A stretch of DNA of 64,000 nt from Cystobasidium ongulense (lineage: Eukaryota > Basidiomycota > Cystobasidiomycetes > Cystobasidiales > Cystobasidiaceae), in NCBI GenBank assembly GCA_022835595.1, contig BQUP01000010.1, positions 202,236 to 266,235 of the forward strand, in the 5' to 3' direction. The notes beneath the pieces are model-generated. The model did no database searches. It saw only the letters and a list, made by a program, of their open reading frames with translations, and had not been told where the DNA came from. The translations under genes and the position numbers were made by a program. Shown here in pieces: positions 1-12,159 of this stretch (within the stretch, counting starts at the first letter, position 1; each line of letters opens with the position of its first letter).

Positions 1-3000
1 TACAATTGACCAGTGGGACAGACACCTAGATGTTACCCGAGATAGAGGATACAATATGCTCCACTTCACACCCCTTCAGCAACGTGGGGAGAGTGGAAGT
101 CCATATTCCATCTTTGACCAGATGGCGTTCGATGACGAGCTCTTCAAGAACGGCAAAAAGATGTCAGTTGCAGCCAAGCAGAAGGGAGTCAAGGAGCTTC
201 TAGCAAAAATAAGGAAGCAATGGGGAATTCTCAGCTTGACGGACGTTGTTTGGAATCACACTGCCAACAACAGCGAATGGCTGCAAGACCATCCTGAGTC
301 AGGTAGGTTCTTGGTTCATATCGTACGACTGCTCAAGCAATCGCATACTGACGCATACGAAAAAAAGGTTACTCACCAGCGAACTCTCCTCACCTCGAGT
401 CCGCTCTCCTCCTCGATGACACACTACTGGACTTCTCGAACAACTTCGAGAAGCACGGCTTTGCCAATCCTCTGACTGGTCCGGACGAGCTTTCGAAAAT
501 CATGGATTATATTAAAGATGACCTGCTTCCCAAGCTTAAACTTTGGGAGTACTACGTTATCGATGTCGCGACTGAAAAGAAACGATTTTCCGAAGCTTGG
601 CAAAATACCAAGTACTGGGACAAGCCAACTCACACCCTCGACAATATCACTGGTCTTTCTGCTGAAGAGCTTGACCAGACCTTCGCTCGCTTGTGCTTGA
701 ATCAAGACTGGCACGCTATCAATACTCGATACAATGCCAAAATTGTTAACCCATCAGGAGCCGTTGCATTTGTTGCGAAGCTTCTCGGCACCACCACTGG
801 CAAAGACAAGTCCGTTGCCGAAGCAGAAGATAGACTTGAGAAGATACTCAATGACTTGAACGTCGATCGATACCGTATGTTCAACGAGGATATCGTAGCC
901 ATACTTGACAACACTCGCGGTCGCATCGACTACACGCGCTTGCAAGATCACGGTCCCAAAATGGGCAAGATCACTTCTCAAGCTCCATTAGTCGAGTCCC
1001 TTTTCACTCGTTTACCCATCAATGCGAAGACAAAGAAGCACGACCCTCGCGCTTTAAGCTTGGCAAACAACGGTTGGATCTGGAATGCAAATGCCCTACA
1101 TGATTTTGCATCGCCGCCATCAAGGGCATACATTCGACGAGAGGTCATTGTCTGGGGCGATTGTGTCAAGCTCCGCTACGGCAATGGCCCTGAGGACAAT
1201 CCTTTCTTGTGGAAGCATATGACCGAATACACCGAGCTTCTCGCTGGCATGTTCGACGGTTTCCGCATCGATAATTGTCACTCGACACCGATCCATGTGG
1301 GCGAAAAGCTTCTCGATGCAGCAAGACGCGTCAACCCAAATCTATATGTTTGTGCAGAACTCTTCACTGGTTCTGAAGATACAGACGTTCACTTCGTGAG
1401 ACAGCTGGGCTTGAGCAGTCTAATTCGTGAAGCCATGAATGGTAACGATCCTAAAGATCAGAGCAGACTTCTCTACAGTTACGGTGTTGGCAAGCCTGTC
1501 GGATCTATGGACCAAGACTGCCTGCTTGAAAAGAAGACGATCAATGTTAAAGGCACACAACGCCCTTGCAATATCATCCCTCTTCAAGGCTCTACTCCCC
1601 ATGCTTTCATGATGGACTGCACGCACGATAATGAATCTCCCGCCGATAAGCGAACTGCCCGAGATGCTCTTCCAACCGGGGCTCTCGTCACTTTCTGCTG
1701 GAGCGCTATCGGATCGAATAAAGGCTTCGATGATCTATACCCCAAGCTTCTGAACCTTGTCACTGATAAGAGACATTACGAAGAGTATGATGATCCTTCC
1801 TCGAGCGGGATAGGGCACTTTAAGCGTGTCCTCAACCATCTGCACACCGAAATGGCGATTGAAGGTTATGCCGAGGGTCACCTGCATCAGGAGGGCGATG
1901 TGAGCGAGCTCGTCCCTCTATTTTCGTTAATACTGCCTACCGTGACTTACTTTCTGGTTGCAGTACATCATTTCTCATCGCATACACCCAACTACACACA
2001 AGGGCTATCTCTTGGTGGCGCACACGTCCTTCAAGGGTAACAATAGCTCAGATAGAGGCAATGGTAAGGACGCTTCCCCGGCATATAGATCTCGGTGTTG
2101 AATCTGGCTCACGTGTTTCATCGCTCCCAGTCCCTCCTGTCATTCTGCGAGGCTCGAAAGTTGCTTATATTATGGGCGGCACCTTGGAAATCACTTCAGA
2201 TGAAGATCCCAGCACAAAAGAAACTTTCAAAGGCCTGCAATGCAAGCTATCGGAAATTTCGTCTCCCACTGTCCATACTGGCTCAGATCATGAAGGTCAA
2301 TTTGACGAAGTCGTGGTACCTGACTACTTCCCACCCGGAAGCGTGCTGGTCTTCGCCACCCACATGGAAAATCTGACTGCCGAAGTCGACGTTCTGTGTG
2401 TTTCTGGCGCCAAGGATGCCTTCAGCCGACTGGATGTCGTCGATCTCAACATCGCACTGTTCCGCGCCGATGGCGAAGAACGTGATGCTACGGGCGGCAG
2501 GGATGGCGTCTATGTGGTTCCAGGTCTGTCTCCCTTCGTCTACTGTGGGCTCGAGGGCTTCATGCATCCTTTGAGACATATTATGCGCACGAACGATCTT
2601 GGCCATCCCCTGTGCGCTCACCTTCGTGAAGGCTGCTGGGCAATGGACTATGTCTACGAGCGTTTGATGAAGTGAGTGATGCTTCTACCCCGGGTTCACT
2701 GTCAATCGCTGACCTCTTCCGACTCTGGCATTTCAGGCAAAAGGACATTCAACCTCGACTATCACGACCTGCGGAGTGGTTCAAAGAACGATTTGACGTG
2801 ATCCAAACGCAGATGCCGGCTTTCATGCGACCCAAATACTTTGCCATGGTCATCAACACTGCCTATAAAGCTGCTCGAGATCAGGCATTCTCGCAGTGCT
2901 CTCCCCTCATCAAAGAAGGTACTGTCTTCACACACAACCTTGCTTTGGTCGCACTTCAGATGTACGGTCGAGTTCTATCTGCCTCGTTGCATCCTTCGAT

Positions 3001-4589
3001 CAACACCCCTTCTCTCGCTGCCGGACTTCCACACTTCGCTGCGGGTTGGGCCAGATGCTGGGGTCGAGATGTGTTTATCTCGCTACGCGGCCTCTTCTTG
3101 ACTACTGGTCTATACGATGCTGCTCGAGAGCATATCCTGGCCTTCTGCTCTACCCTGAAGCATGGCTTAATTCCCAATCTGTTGGAGTGAGTCTTGTGCT
3201 TCTTATAGGCTTGTGCAGCAGCTAATGTTTCTTGTGTTACAGCTCTGTTCGCTCGCCAAGATACAACTCCCGCGACTCACCTTGGTGGATGTTGCAGAAC
3301 ATTCAGGATTATGCCAAGATGTCACCAGAAGGCACGCACATTCTCGAAGTTCCAGTCAAGCGACGCTTCCCACAAAGCGACGAATGGGTCAAATGGAATG
3401 ACCGACAAGCGTACTCGTACTCGAGCACGGTTGCCGAAATCATTCAGGAGGTGCTTCAACGACATGCGTCTGGAATACACTTCCGCGAATACAATGCTGG
3501 ACCTGATCTCGATATGCAAATGAAGGACGAGGGTTTCAACATTGACATCGAAGTGGATTGGCAGACAGGCTTCATTATGGGCGGAAATGCATACAACTGC
3601 GGTACCTGGATGGACAAGATGGGAGAATCAGAAAAAACAGGTAACAAAGGCCACCCCGGTACGCCAAGAGATGGATCGCCTGTTGAGATTATAGGCCTTC
3701 TCAAGAGTACTCTTACCTGGGTAGATGGCCTTGCGAAAGCCGGTCAGTTCCCCTTCAAAGGTGTCGAGAGAATGGTTGGTGGCCGCAAGAGGCTGGTGAC
3801 GTACGAAGAATGGGCTGAGCTCATCCAGGAGAACTTTGAAAAACACTACTATGTCCCTCAAAATCCAAATGACGATGTCAATTACGCGATCAACTCGACC
3901 TTAGTCTCTCGACGAGGTATCTACAAAGACGTCTACGGTACACCCAAAGATCGCGAGTTCTCCGACTATCAGCTTCGATGCAATTTCCCTATCGCTATGG
4001 CCGTTGCTCCTGAGCTCTTTGATCCGGTTCATGCCATGCAGGCTCTTCATCAGGCACATCGCGCTCTCCTCGGCCCACTGGGCATGAAGACTCTCGACCC
4101 AGCAGATCTCGCCTACCGAGGCAATTATGACAACAGCAACGATGGATATGACAAGGCTATTGCTAAAGGATGGAATTATCACCAAGGTCCAGAATGGGTA
4201 TGGCCAGTGGGATACTTCCTTCGAGCTTATCTGATCTTCGACATCAAAGCTGGTGCAGGCAAGGATGTAAGACGACTTTCCCCACATCTACTCCGACCTT
4301 AAGCTGACTTAGAATATTTTGCAGGATATGAATGAGACATTCCATCATCTACACTCCTTGCTCACCGAGCACCGCAGGTTCATCCATAATGATGCATGGC
4401 GCGGCCTGCCAGAACTGTAGGATGCTCACCCTGTACCTTGCTTGATAATAATAGCTGACTTATTTATGATGCAGCACAAACGAGAATGGCGCCTACTGCC
4501 ATGACTCCTGCCGCACCCAAGCATGGAGTGCCAGCACTCTGCTCGATGTCCTTGATGATGTCGCCGCACTCAAAAAAGCCTCGTTCTGA
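1..4589 (+). CDS. GDB1: Glycogen debranching enzyme, 5' end missing
   Basis: Bifunctional 4-alpha-glucanotransferase and amylo-alpha-1,6-glucosidase that removes branch points during cytosolic glycogen breakdown. The 5' end lies outside the window. The transferase half shows DGFRIDNCHSTP (nucleophile Asp), YVCAELFTGSEDTD (acid/base Glu) and CTHDNESP. The glucosidase half shows WGRDVFISLRG, SPWWMLQNIQDY and DIEVDWQTGFIMGGNAYN. Introns that restore the family sequence are 303-367, 1900-1963, 2037-2088, about 2673-2735, about 3187-3241, about 4267-4324 and one near 4420-4474. The last exon gives TNENGAYCHDSCRTQAWS and ends ALKKASF before TGA at 4587-4589. The 52-nt intron at 2037-2088 is needed to pass from HTSFK to DLGVESGSR. 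The gene converges on the minus-strand gene ending at 4901. The identification is very secure; exact edges of some introns are my reading. Confidence 0.95.
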
Positions 4590-4900
4590 TCGAATCCCTT
4601 CATTAATACCCCTCAACACCCACATAGAATCATCTCAGTATCGTTATGCAAGCAGACTGCACAACAGGAGCAGTAGTACAGGCTTGAGGCATTCGCTTCA
4701 GTCCTCGTTTTGTCAGTGTTGAATATTTAAAATTGCTCTCCGCCCTGTGTGGGCTTGATTATCGACAAGTTAGAGGACTAATGCAACGCATACACTTTCT
4801 CTGAAACTGACAAGAACGCTGCTGGACGATTGACTGTTTTTGCTTGACTGTTTTTTTGCTACTGATGCTACTGTTTACTGGCCGAATCGGAAAGGAGGCT
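4590..4900. other. Convergent 3' region
   Basis: About 310 bp between the stop of GDB1 and the stop of the minus-strand Ecl1-like gene. It is AT-richer than its flanks and probably holds both 3' untranslated regions. A minus-strand open frame here could be an alternative last exon of the Ecl1-like gene (see that entry). Confidence 0.5.
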
Positions 4901-6911
4901 CTACTTTGTACGTGGGCTCTGCAGCACAATAACAGTGTGAGTTTTCCTCCAAGGACCAGCCGAAGTATAGGGAGCTGACTCACACATCATCGATTGCGTC
5001 GTAACCAGAGCGTTCCCCCAGCTACCCGCACGTTTGCGAGCGCGAGATCTACCACGACTCTCCATGGCCTCATCCCGTGCTGCTGCTCTTTCCTTTTGCT
5101 GACGAATTTTCTGTTCTTCGGATAGCTTTCTCACGATATAACTCGCTTCCCTTGGACCGAGCGTATAACGAGAAGCTTCGACACTGCTCCAACCATCTTT
5201 TCCAGGTTTATCACGACGACCAATGTTGGGTGCAGTGTGCATACTTATGATGCGAGAACGAATCTTGGGAGGCGAGACTGGATTACTATTTCTTGCTTTG
5301 TTGGGCGAAAGATACTTATCATAACCAGCAGCCTCGATGTTCTCCTTGAGATCGATTGGATGATGAATGGGACTTGTGGACCCTGAAACACTAGTGTTCT
5401 CGACATGCTGGACTTCTAAACCGAGGCTATTGTGGTGCGTAAGGGCGTATTCACTTCTATGGCCAGAAGAGGATCCGTTCGACTGCAGGGGTGGTCGCAG
5501 GACGTTTTGATAGCTCGTTTGTGAGGGTTTGCTGATAGGTTCGACTGCAGATGCTTGCGCTTCCGACTTCAGTGGCACTGGCAAGACAATTGGGGAGATC
5601 TCGAGAGATCGTCTAGGAGCACTGCGACGTTCTGGGGTCTGCTTCAGTAAAGGAGTAGCTAGAGGTGGTTGGGGAAGAGGAGGTGGGGGTGGAGCAGCCA
5701 TATGAACGTCTGGTTCAAGGACGGCATTGTCTATGTGTGCCTGTGTGCTCGGTGTGGGTGGCGGAGGATTGCTTCCATTGAGATGGATGGGAACCTCGGG
5801 CAGCACGAGCAGCGGTCGGATGATGGAGGGTGGTGTGAGGTGCTCGAGGTCTAAGCCTGTCGAGGCAGAGATGTGGCTATGGCTATCCGACATGCGGGGG
5901 GAGAATTTATTTGGCGATTGGTCTCGAAGATGACGCCTACTTGCGAATTTGGGATAGTGTAGGCGATACAGCGCTTCGGCAGACGAGAGGGATTCGGAGT
6001 CGCTACTGCGAGGCAGCAACGGTGATGGGAACAAGGATGGCGATCCTGGTGCAGCTAGAGGCGTAGGTGCGGGGGCCCGTGGAGATGCCGGAGTGCGAAG
6101 AAAGTCGCTGGAGGGAAGTCCACCCGTTATCGTGGTAGACACAGAAGGTGAGCGGCCTGGCACCGGGTTCCTGACTGCCGAAAGACTGAACACGTCGGAC
6201 CGAAGGGATGCCATGATAGGATGCTGGAGGGGCGCACAGTTCGAAGCAGAGTTAGGAAATGTACAGGGAACAGTAGAGGAGCTGTTGACGAGGTTGTTGA
6301 CCACTGCAATGCTGTGCCTTGTGTGCAGTGGGGGTCTTGAGATTTTCGGCACCTGGACCGAGACGGGGGTCTCGCAACGATCACGAGCTTGACTATTAAG
6401 AAGCCGGTCGGATTGCAACAGTTGTGCAGCACCTTGGTGGTTCTGTTCAGATGTTGTGTAGGAGAAACCGGGTTGCTGTTCTTCACCTTCTGAGAGATCT
6501 AGACCTGCGTTTGAATGGTGACTTGAAGCTTCTTCAGTTTCTTCCTGCTGCTGTACTGCTTGGGCTTCTGCGACAATGAGGAGGGCGCGTGTTTGACAGG
6601 CCAAGCTGCAGAATGCGATTTCGTCGTTTCTGCAAAATACACACGTTAAGATGAAGAGTTGAAACGCTCAGCTAGCTGCTTCAATTGCATCCTTCCTTTC
6701 GCGTTGTTGGGCTGACTGGCCATGCACGCTCGGGCTTTCGAACCGCGTGTCCGGCCATCGAGCCAGCGATGGGGGTCGCAGTCGACCACAACCAGAGACT
6801 CTACAAGCTGGGAGATGGCATGCCAGGCCGATTGAGAGATGGGAACGACACTTACTCGATTCTCCTGATGGCTTCGCCGCAGTTGAGGCAGTAGCTGGCG
6901 AAGGAGCTCAT
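4901..6911 (-). CDS. Ecl1-like zinc-binding protein with long disordered tail
   Basis: The first exon (6856-6911) encodes MSSFASYCLNCGEAIRRI. A 226-nt intron follows, and the second exon (from 6629) continues ENDEIAFCSLACQTRALL. Together they form a C-x2-C ... FCS-x2-C zinc knuckle right at the N-terminus, the arrangement of the fungal Ecl1/2/3 family (zinc-binding, linked to chronological lifespan and nutrient response in Schizosaccharomyces pombe). About 550 residues of Ser/Pro-rich low-complexity sequence follow, with proline runs and a basic Arg-rich stretch (RGRSRARKRAGSW) near the end that could be a nuclear signal. The start ATG at 6909-6911 was chosen because it sits just before the first Cys pair. 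The 3' end is uncertain: a good GTGAGT donor near 4980 and an acceptor near 4920 would, if used, create a TAG across the junction after TTQSMM. Unspliced, the frame runs to 4901. The family call rests on the short cysteine motif only. Confidence 0.6.
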
Positions 6912-8422
6912 GTTGCAGATGGAATTGGATAATCTCAGTTATGCTCACTTGCAGGATGGATGCTATGGTTCGATGATGTTGTTTCCTAGACTATCATGCA
7001 GCACGCCCGTCTGACACCTCGTGCGTCGTGTGACGGGGCCCCCGCCTCTGCCCCTTCCCCTCGACCGCCCGACTCTGTAAGCTGACGTCCGGGGCTCCTT
7101 GTTCTCCTCAAACCGCTGCGCTATCCAGCTCTAACCCCCGTGAAGCAAGATACCGAGTGGTGACTCTGAAGTTGTCTGATGCACTCACTCTCCCTCCCCT
7201 CTGCTGCCTGTCTCTCTCCCTGGGACCTTCCCCTACGTTTTTCCTGCAAAAAAATACTCTTGGAAACGCTTTTGAAGGCTTTCGTCTCCGAGACTTCCGG
7301 ACTTAAGCCAGGTTATTCAATAAAGTATGCTGGACTGCCATTCACCATCTTTGCTGAATGCTGAGGTAGTAGTAGTACGTAGACGGAATCATAGTCCCCC
7401 TGCTCTTACTACAAAATTACATTATCATTGCCTGCCTTGCTATTCTACAAAAAGCCTCCGCTTTGTATATCATTTCCTCAGCTGCAGGATCCGCGCTTTG
7501 CAGTGCTGACGTCGGTGCCCCAGCTCGGCTGCTCCCACTGCAGCGGCCGCCTGGGCAAGGTGACACGTGGATTGAAGATAATTCGAAAGTGCCCCTCTTT
7601 CCGAGCGGTTTAATTGTTGATCGCTCTCTAAACCTACGCAAGTCTAACTTTGAAATTCTTCCTTCCAACAATTGACTTTGCGGTAACAGTACGGCTAACC
7701 CCACCGGCACAGGCGTGCTGGCGTGTGCAGGTGAGCAAGGTCCGGCATTTCAAACGGTCATACGGTATCCAGCACAAGCTTCGGCGTCCAATCAATCCCT
7801 ACTTGCGGAGTACTGTGTTGCCTGAGTGTGAGCCAAGGTACCGGTACCGTACAGTACTGTCTCTTGCCTAGACTACAGATAACGACGAGAAGTGCAGGTG
7901 AATTCGGTACCACTACCGTACACGGTATGATAAATTGCGTTACGTGGGACTCGACCTCGCGTGTCAATTGATATCTCGATGCCACGGCAGCGACCTCAGA
8001 TATCCCTCGATCAAGATTGCAGAGGGAGGCGGGAGGCTATCCGAAAGATTTGAAATTTTGATAGCGGTTTTAAACCCGCCGATTGTTGCCGAAATGACTG
8101 TCAGGCTCTCGCACTTGAACACGTGTCCATACGAAGCTTTAAATGCAGGCCTGGAATTGACAGCTGGTCTCCAAAAGGCTGAAAAAGAAACCGTCGATGG
8201 TGGCGCGGAAGTCGGAGCGGTGATGCTCCAACTTGCCTTGGCGTCATTCAGCTGTCACGTCAAACCTCAGCAAGGCCAAGTCAGTTGGCGGCTCATCTCA
8301 ATATGTAGATGTGGACCACATCCTCGCTTCTTGCCCGAGATTTCCTGAATCCTGCCATAATCACTTCATCCTTTACTGACTTCTGAACTGATAAATTATT
8401 GCAGACTCTGTTTACAAGTGGC
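6912..8422. other. Gene-free region upstream of the Ecl1-like gene
   Basis: About 1.5 kb between the Ecl1-like start and the 3' end of SEC1. No open frame here has an ATG start with protein-like content; the longest plus-strand frame (7935-8348) begins with TTG and matches nothing I know. CACGTG E-boxes occur near 7565 and 8119. GTAC and GGTACC palindromes cluster between about 7685 and 7930. It probably acts as the promoter of the Ecl1-like gene. Confidence 0.5.
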
Positions 8423-11400
8423 TCAGAATATCTTCTTAAGTAAGTTCTTACTCTTCTTCTTTTCCTTCTCTGGTTTATCATTGCTTGCTGATGTCGAAGC
8501 GATAGAAGGGGCTCTCGAGCCAGATGGAGATGATGCGGATACAGGGTTGAATTCTGAATCATATGATTGTGCGTGCTTGAGTGACGCCGGACCTTTGGAG
8601 GAAGATTGTGGATGCAGTAGCCTTTGCGAGAAGTTAGAACGCGTTTCTGGCATATGAGGCCGACTATCTGCCGGCATTGAACTCTGTGGAGGCCCATGCG
8701 ATCGTGGCGATTGGCCTTGTTGGTATTGTTGAGGTGCTGAGCTACCAGGACGTTGATTCGGGCTGGGTATGCTTTGCTGTTGACCTTGGGGCGGAGCCGA
8801 ATTTTGTCGCTCAACGCTAGGTTTCGTCGAGACCAAGGGGAATCTACGATCAAAGCCTTCCTGCGGAGACATCCTCGCTGACTTGTCGTTCTTGTTCATC
8901 TCGCGATACTTGTCATAGCGAGCTGAGTCGGGAGCCAAGCTTGAGGACATTGATGCTGCGCCTCCCTTGTCCAGTCCAGCTAGGTCCTGTAAGAACTCCT
9001 TCGGTGTGAAGATATGGGATGAGCCTACAGGGTAAATTGTCAGCAAAGTCTCTTGACGCATAGAGCGAGTCGTCCATCTTACCAATGAATACATCACGGT
9101 TCGAAGCACTGGACACCTGGTAAGCGCTACGGATTTCCGAGTACGTCATGCCTCCCAGTTGGAAGACAATCAGTCTTTGCTTAGGTTCTTTGACCGTCCT
9201 CGTCTTTGCTCTCTCCGCCCATTGCGGCCGCGAGCTTCGAAGAGAAGCGGGAGCTCCAGCGGTGACGGATGAAGCTGCACTATTCCGTGCTGAGCTAGGC
9301 GCGTCCTTGATATAAGGGAAAGTGCTTTGATCTAGTCGATCTGCAATATGGTCCTATAAATATGAGTCAGATCTTCAGCTCAAACGGCATGCGAAAGATG
9401 TACAGATCGAGAGCCGACTTACATCTAGCATCAACTTAATCACTGGCTGATACCGTGAGATATCGTAAACATCCTCAAGCTGTCTTTGTTTGATTGGTGG
9501 TTTGCGGTTGTTCTTAAGCTCTTTTGAGATGTCAAGGCCGAGGAATTTCATGTTGTTAACCATGTCCATCTCATGCAAAGCAAGGTGGGCATGTTGAAAA
9601 AGACGCTTGCGGTCTTCTTCAGGGACGCCATTACGGTGTAATATATACAGAGCAATTATGCGGACTTTATCTTTCGAGCTGAATTGGGAGAGATAAAGTG
9701 AGCTGGTGTGGTCTCGACCTGAGCTGCTTCTGCTTTCTTGCGACTTACCTCAATGTCCGATTGCCTAGCAAAGGTACCATATCTTCTACTAGGGTCCTAG
9801 GTGCCTTTCCTTCGGCTGTAAGTCCAGTTGCGCAACACTAAGGAGGCATCTCTCAGAAGAGTACCTTGTAGAAGATAGGGATCGACCTCACCTGTTCAAC
9901 ATCGGCAACATTCGGTAAACTGTGTGATTCAAAGTATCCCATGCATTTCTCTGCTAAACTAAGGTGTGCCGACAGTGAGTCCTTGTTCTTCTGGGTCGAA
10001 TCCAGACTAGCGAGCATATCTTTCATGTCGTTAATGCTCCCTTTAGCCTCGCCACCATATTTCTTCTGGTAGTCACCAGCATATCGCTTAAAGTCCTCGA
10101 CGAGCTTATCAAGAGCGTCTTTCATGTGCATATGGCGCGTCTCGTTCCAGATTTCATCGTCTTCAGTGAGATCGACAACTTTATCTTCTACCACCCCAGC
10201 GTTGTTCCGGTATTGGTGCCGGTATTTGGTCCCTTCTTCCTCAACGTCAAGAAGGTCGTTGATCATTGCTTGATACGTGAACTCGTGCAAGAGGGGTGCC
10301 ATCAGATCAATCGATCTTTCTGTAATGAACAAGACACCTCTTGCGCGGGGTGGCTCAGGTTTCGGCTGTGGTGCTTTGGGTCAGTCCGCGTTCAAGAAAG
10401 CGGCAGTGAGGCCGTTGGCTTACAGGAAAATCTGTATTATTCCTACAGTATTCGTCCATCTCACGCTGTACCATTTCGGCCAGTCGTCGAGTTATATGCT
10501 CATTGTACGCGACGCCAACGCCCAGGGGCTTGGTGTTAGGATTATAGTAGCGGATGAGCGGGTATTCGCCTAACAGGACGAGAGCGTTAACAAGCTGAGA
10601 ATAACGGGAGTAAGCTCAGCATTGCAGAAAACGCAGAAGTAGAAGTACATACACTTTGTGATGTGAATCTCAATTCGTCTTCGGCAATATCAACTCCTTC
10701 ACGAGCACTACGCGCAGGCGGAGCATAGAATTTCCGGAAAGCTTGAGGAGACCGAAGTGAGAAGACATGAGATTCGATGGCTGTACGCAGAACAAGTATG
10801 AGTAAACAGAACATGAGATCAGCAAGTGGTTTTGACGGTACTCACGCCAGAAGTGTACGTAAATCTCTTTAACGCCTCGCAAACGATCTTCCGGTATTCG
10901 TTCTGCAAGCTCGTTGAAGAGAGCATCGGGTACGGCTGAACGCAAAGTGCAACAGTCAGGAAGACTGAAGGCTGCTTAGCAGTATGAGCGCCTACCTCCT
11001 ACGAAACAGATATGTGCCGCTGCGTAGCGAGGCGGTTGTGGCGGTTGAGGTGGAGGGGGGTTCTTATCGCGCTTGTTCGGCTGGGGAGCAGGAGGAATGC
11101 TGCAATACATTTGGGTTAGTCGAATTGAGGCGACAATGTGATTACCCATCTACAGAAGTGACACGACTTACTAGAAATCCTCGCATATGCGATTCACATT
11201 GGCACTTGTTGGCAGGACGATATACAAGGCTTCCATATTAGACCGAGGCCGGCTATGTTCAATCTGTTCAAAGTCTGATGAGAAGAAGAGGATCATGAAC
11301 TGCGTCAGCGTACTCTTTACCGTAGGAAGGAGCGTTGTGGCTTGACAGCGGGGGTCGTGGAGGATGATCGCGATATCTTGAAAGCTACAAGCCACGCTCC

Positions 11401-11841
11401 ACCGTCAAAGTAGCAGTATTGGTCCCAGCAACATTCGTTGGCATGCAAGGTATTCTTTGCATCACTTTAAGCGACGTGCGCCTTCTACTGCTGCTTCACT
11501 GGGTGCTAGGCTTGTTGATCACGACTTGCAGCGTGCCGGACACGCCTCTTCCTCCGTTGCTTTCGTCTCTCTCGAGGAACAATACTCACGTTGAACACCT
11601 TCTTCTAACGCTTGATACGTGGTCATAAGGTAGTTAAGGTGGACCTTCGTATACGCGTCCAAGACTAGAATCTTCCATCTTGAATTGGCCGGCCTCGTCT
11701 TGCGGAGGGTATCGATGTATCCTGTTATCCCAATACAGTCATGACACACCGGGGCGAATGAAACGCATTAGCTCTTCAATACTCAGGAAAGAAGGGCAGG
11801 CTAGACTCACGCTCGCGTGCGAGCTCACGGAGCGATACCAT
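8423..11841 (-). CDS. SEC1: Sec1/Munc18 family protein
   Basis: SM protein that binds syntaxin-type SNAREs and promotes vesicle fusion at the plasma membrane. The N-terminal exons read MVSLRELARER, then RWKILVLDAYTKVHLNYLMT and RSNMEALYIVLPTSANVNRI, the usual domain 1 order. Mid-protein are ITERSIDLMAPLLHEFTYQA, MINDLLDVEEEG and DEIWNETRHMHMKDALD, typical of Sec1/Munc18 rather than Vps33 or Sly1. The C-terminal exon has SSHIFTPKEFLQDLAGL, then a long Gln/Pro/Ser-rich extension ending in a basic KSKNLLKKIF. The gene carries many introns. The start at 11839-11841 fits the family's very short N-terminus, although an in-frame ATG lies upstream. The intron at about 11264-11589 is unusually long and its flanking exons do not join in frame. 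A 20-nt exon at 11321-11340, flanked by AG and GTAAAG, would fix the phase (see findings). Confidence 0.88.
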
Positions 11842-12159
11842 CGTGAAGACGGCTGGCGTAGCTCGTCCTTGCTGGCTTAGGAGAAAGGTAAGAAAGAGCG
11901 AGACAAAGATGTGTTGATCTTGGGAACCGTGATCAAGGTCTCCAAGAGGCATGATGACAGTAAGTACAGACGAGAATGCCAAATGAAGGCTATATTATCT
12001 CTATGGAATGTTATATACTGTTACATGCTTTTATTCGTCTATGGTCTAAATACTGGCTACAAGTTTTGATATGCTGATACACGAATATTGGACTGAAATG
12101 CTTACTGGGAGCTTAACTACTTGTAGGCCCATCTATCTAAAACGCAGGCATATCGTATA
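11842..12159. other. Spacer between transporter 3' end and SEC1 start
   Basis: About 320 bp, AT-rich, containing the transporter's 3' untranslated region and presumably the SEC1 promoter. I see no RNA gene or clear regulatory motif in it. Confidence 0.4.

Noticed and set aside
2037-2088. A 25-nt or 19-nt intron in GDB1
   Set aside because: Very short GT...AG pairs would also restore frame, but the 52-nt intron 2037-2088 does so with a normal size and gives a clean family-like junction.
7935-8348. 137-codon plus-strand frame
   Set aside because: It begins with TTG, has no recognisable domain and lies in a gene-free region; treated as chance.
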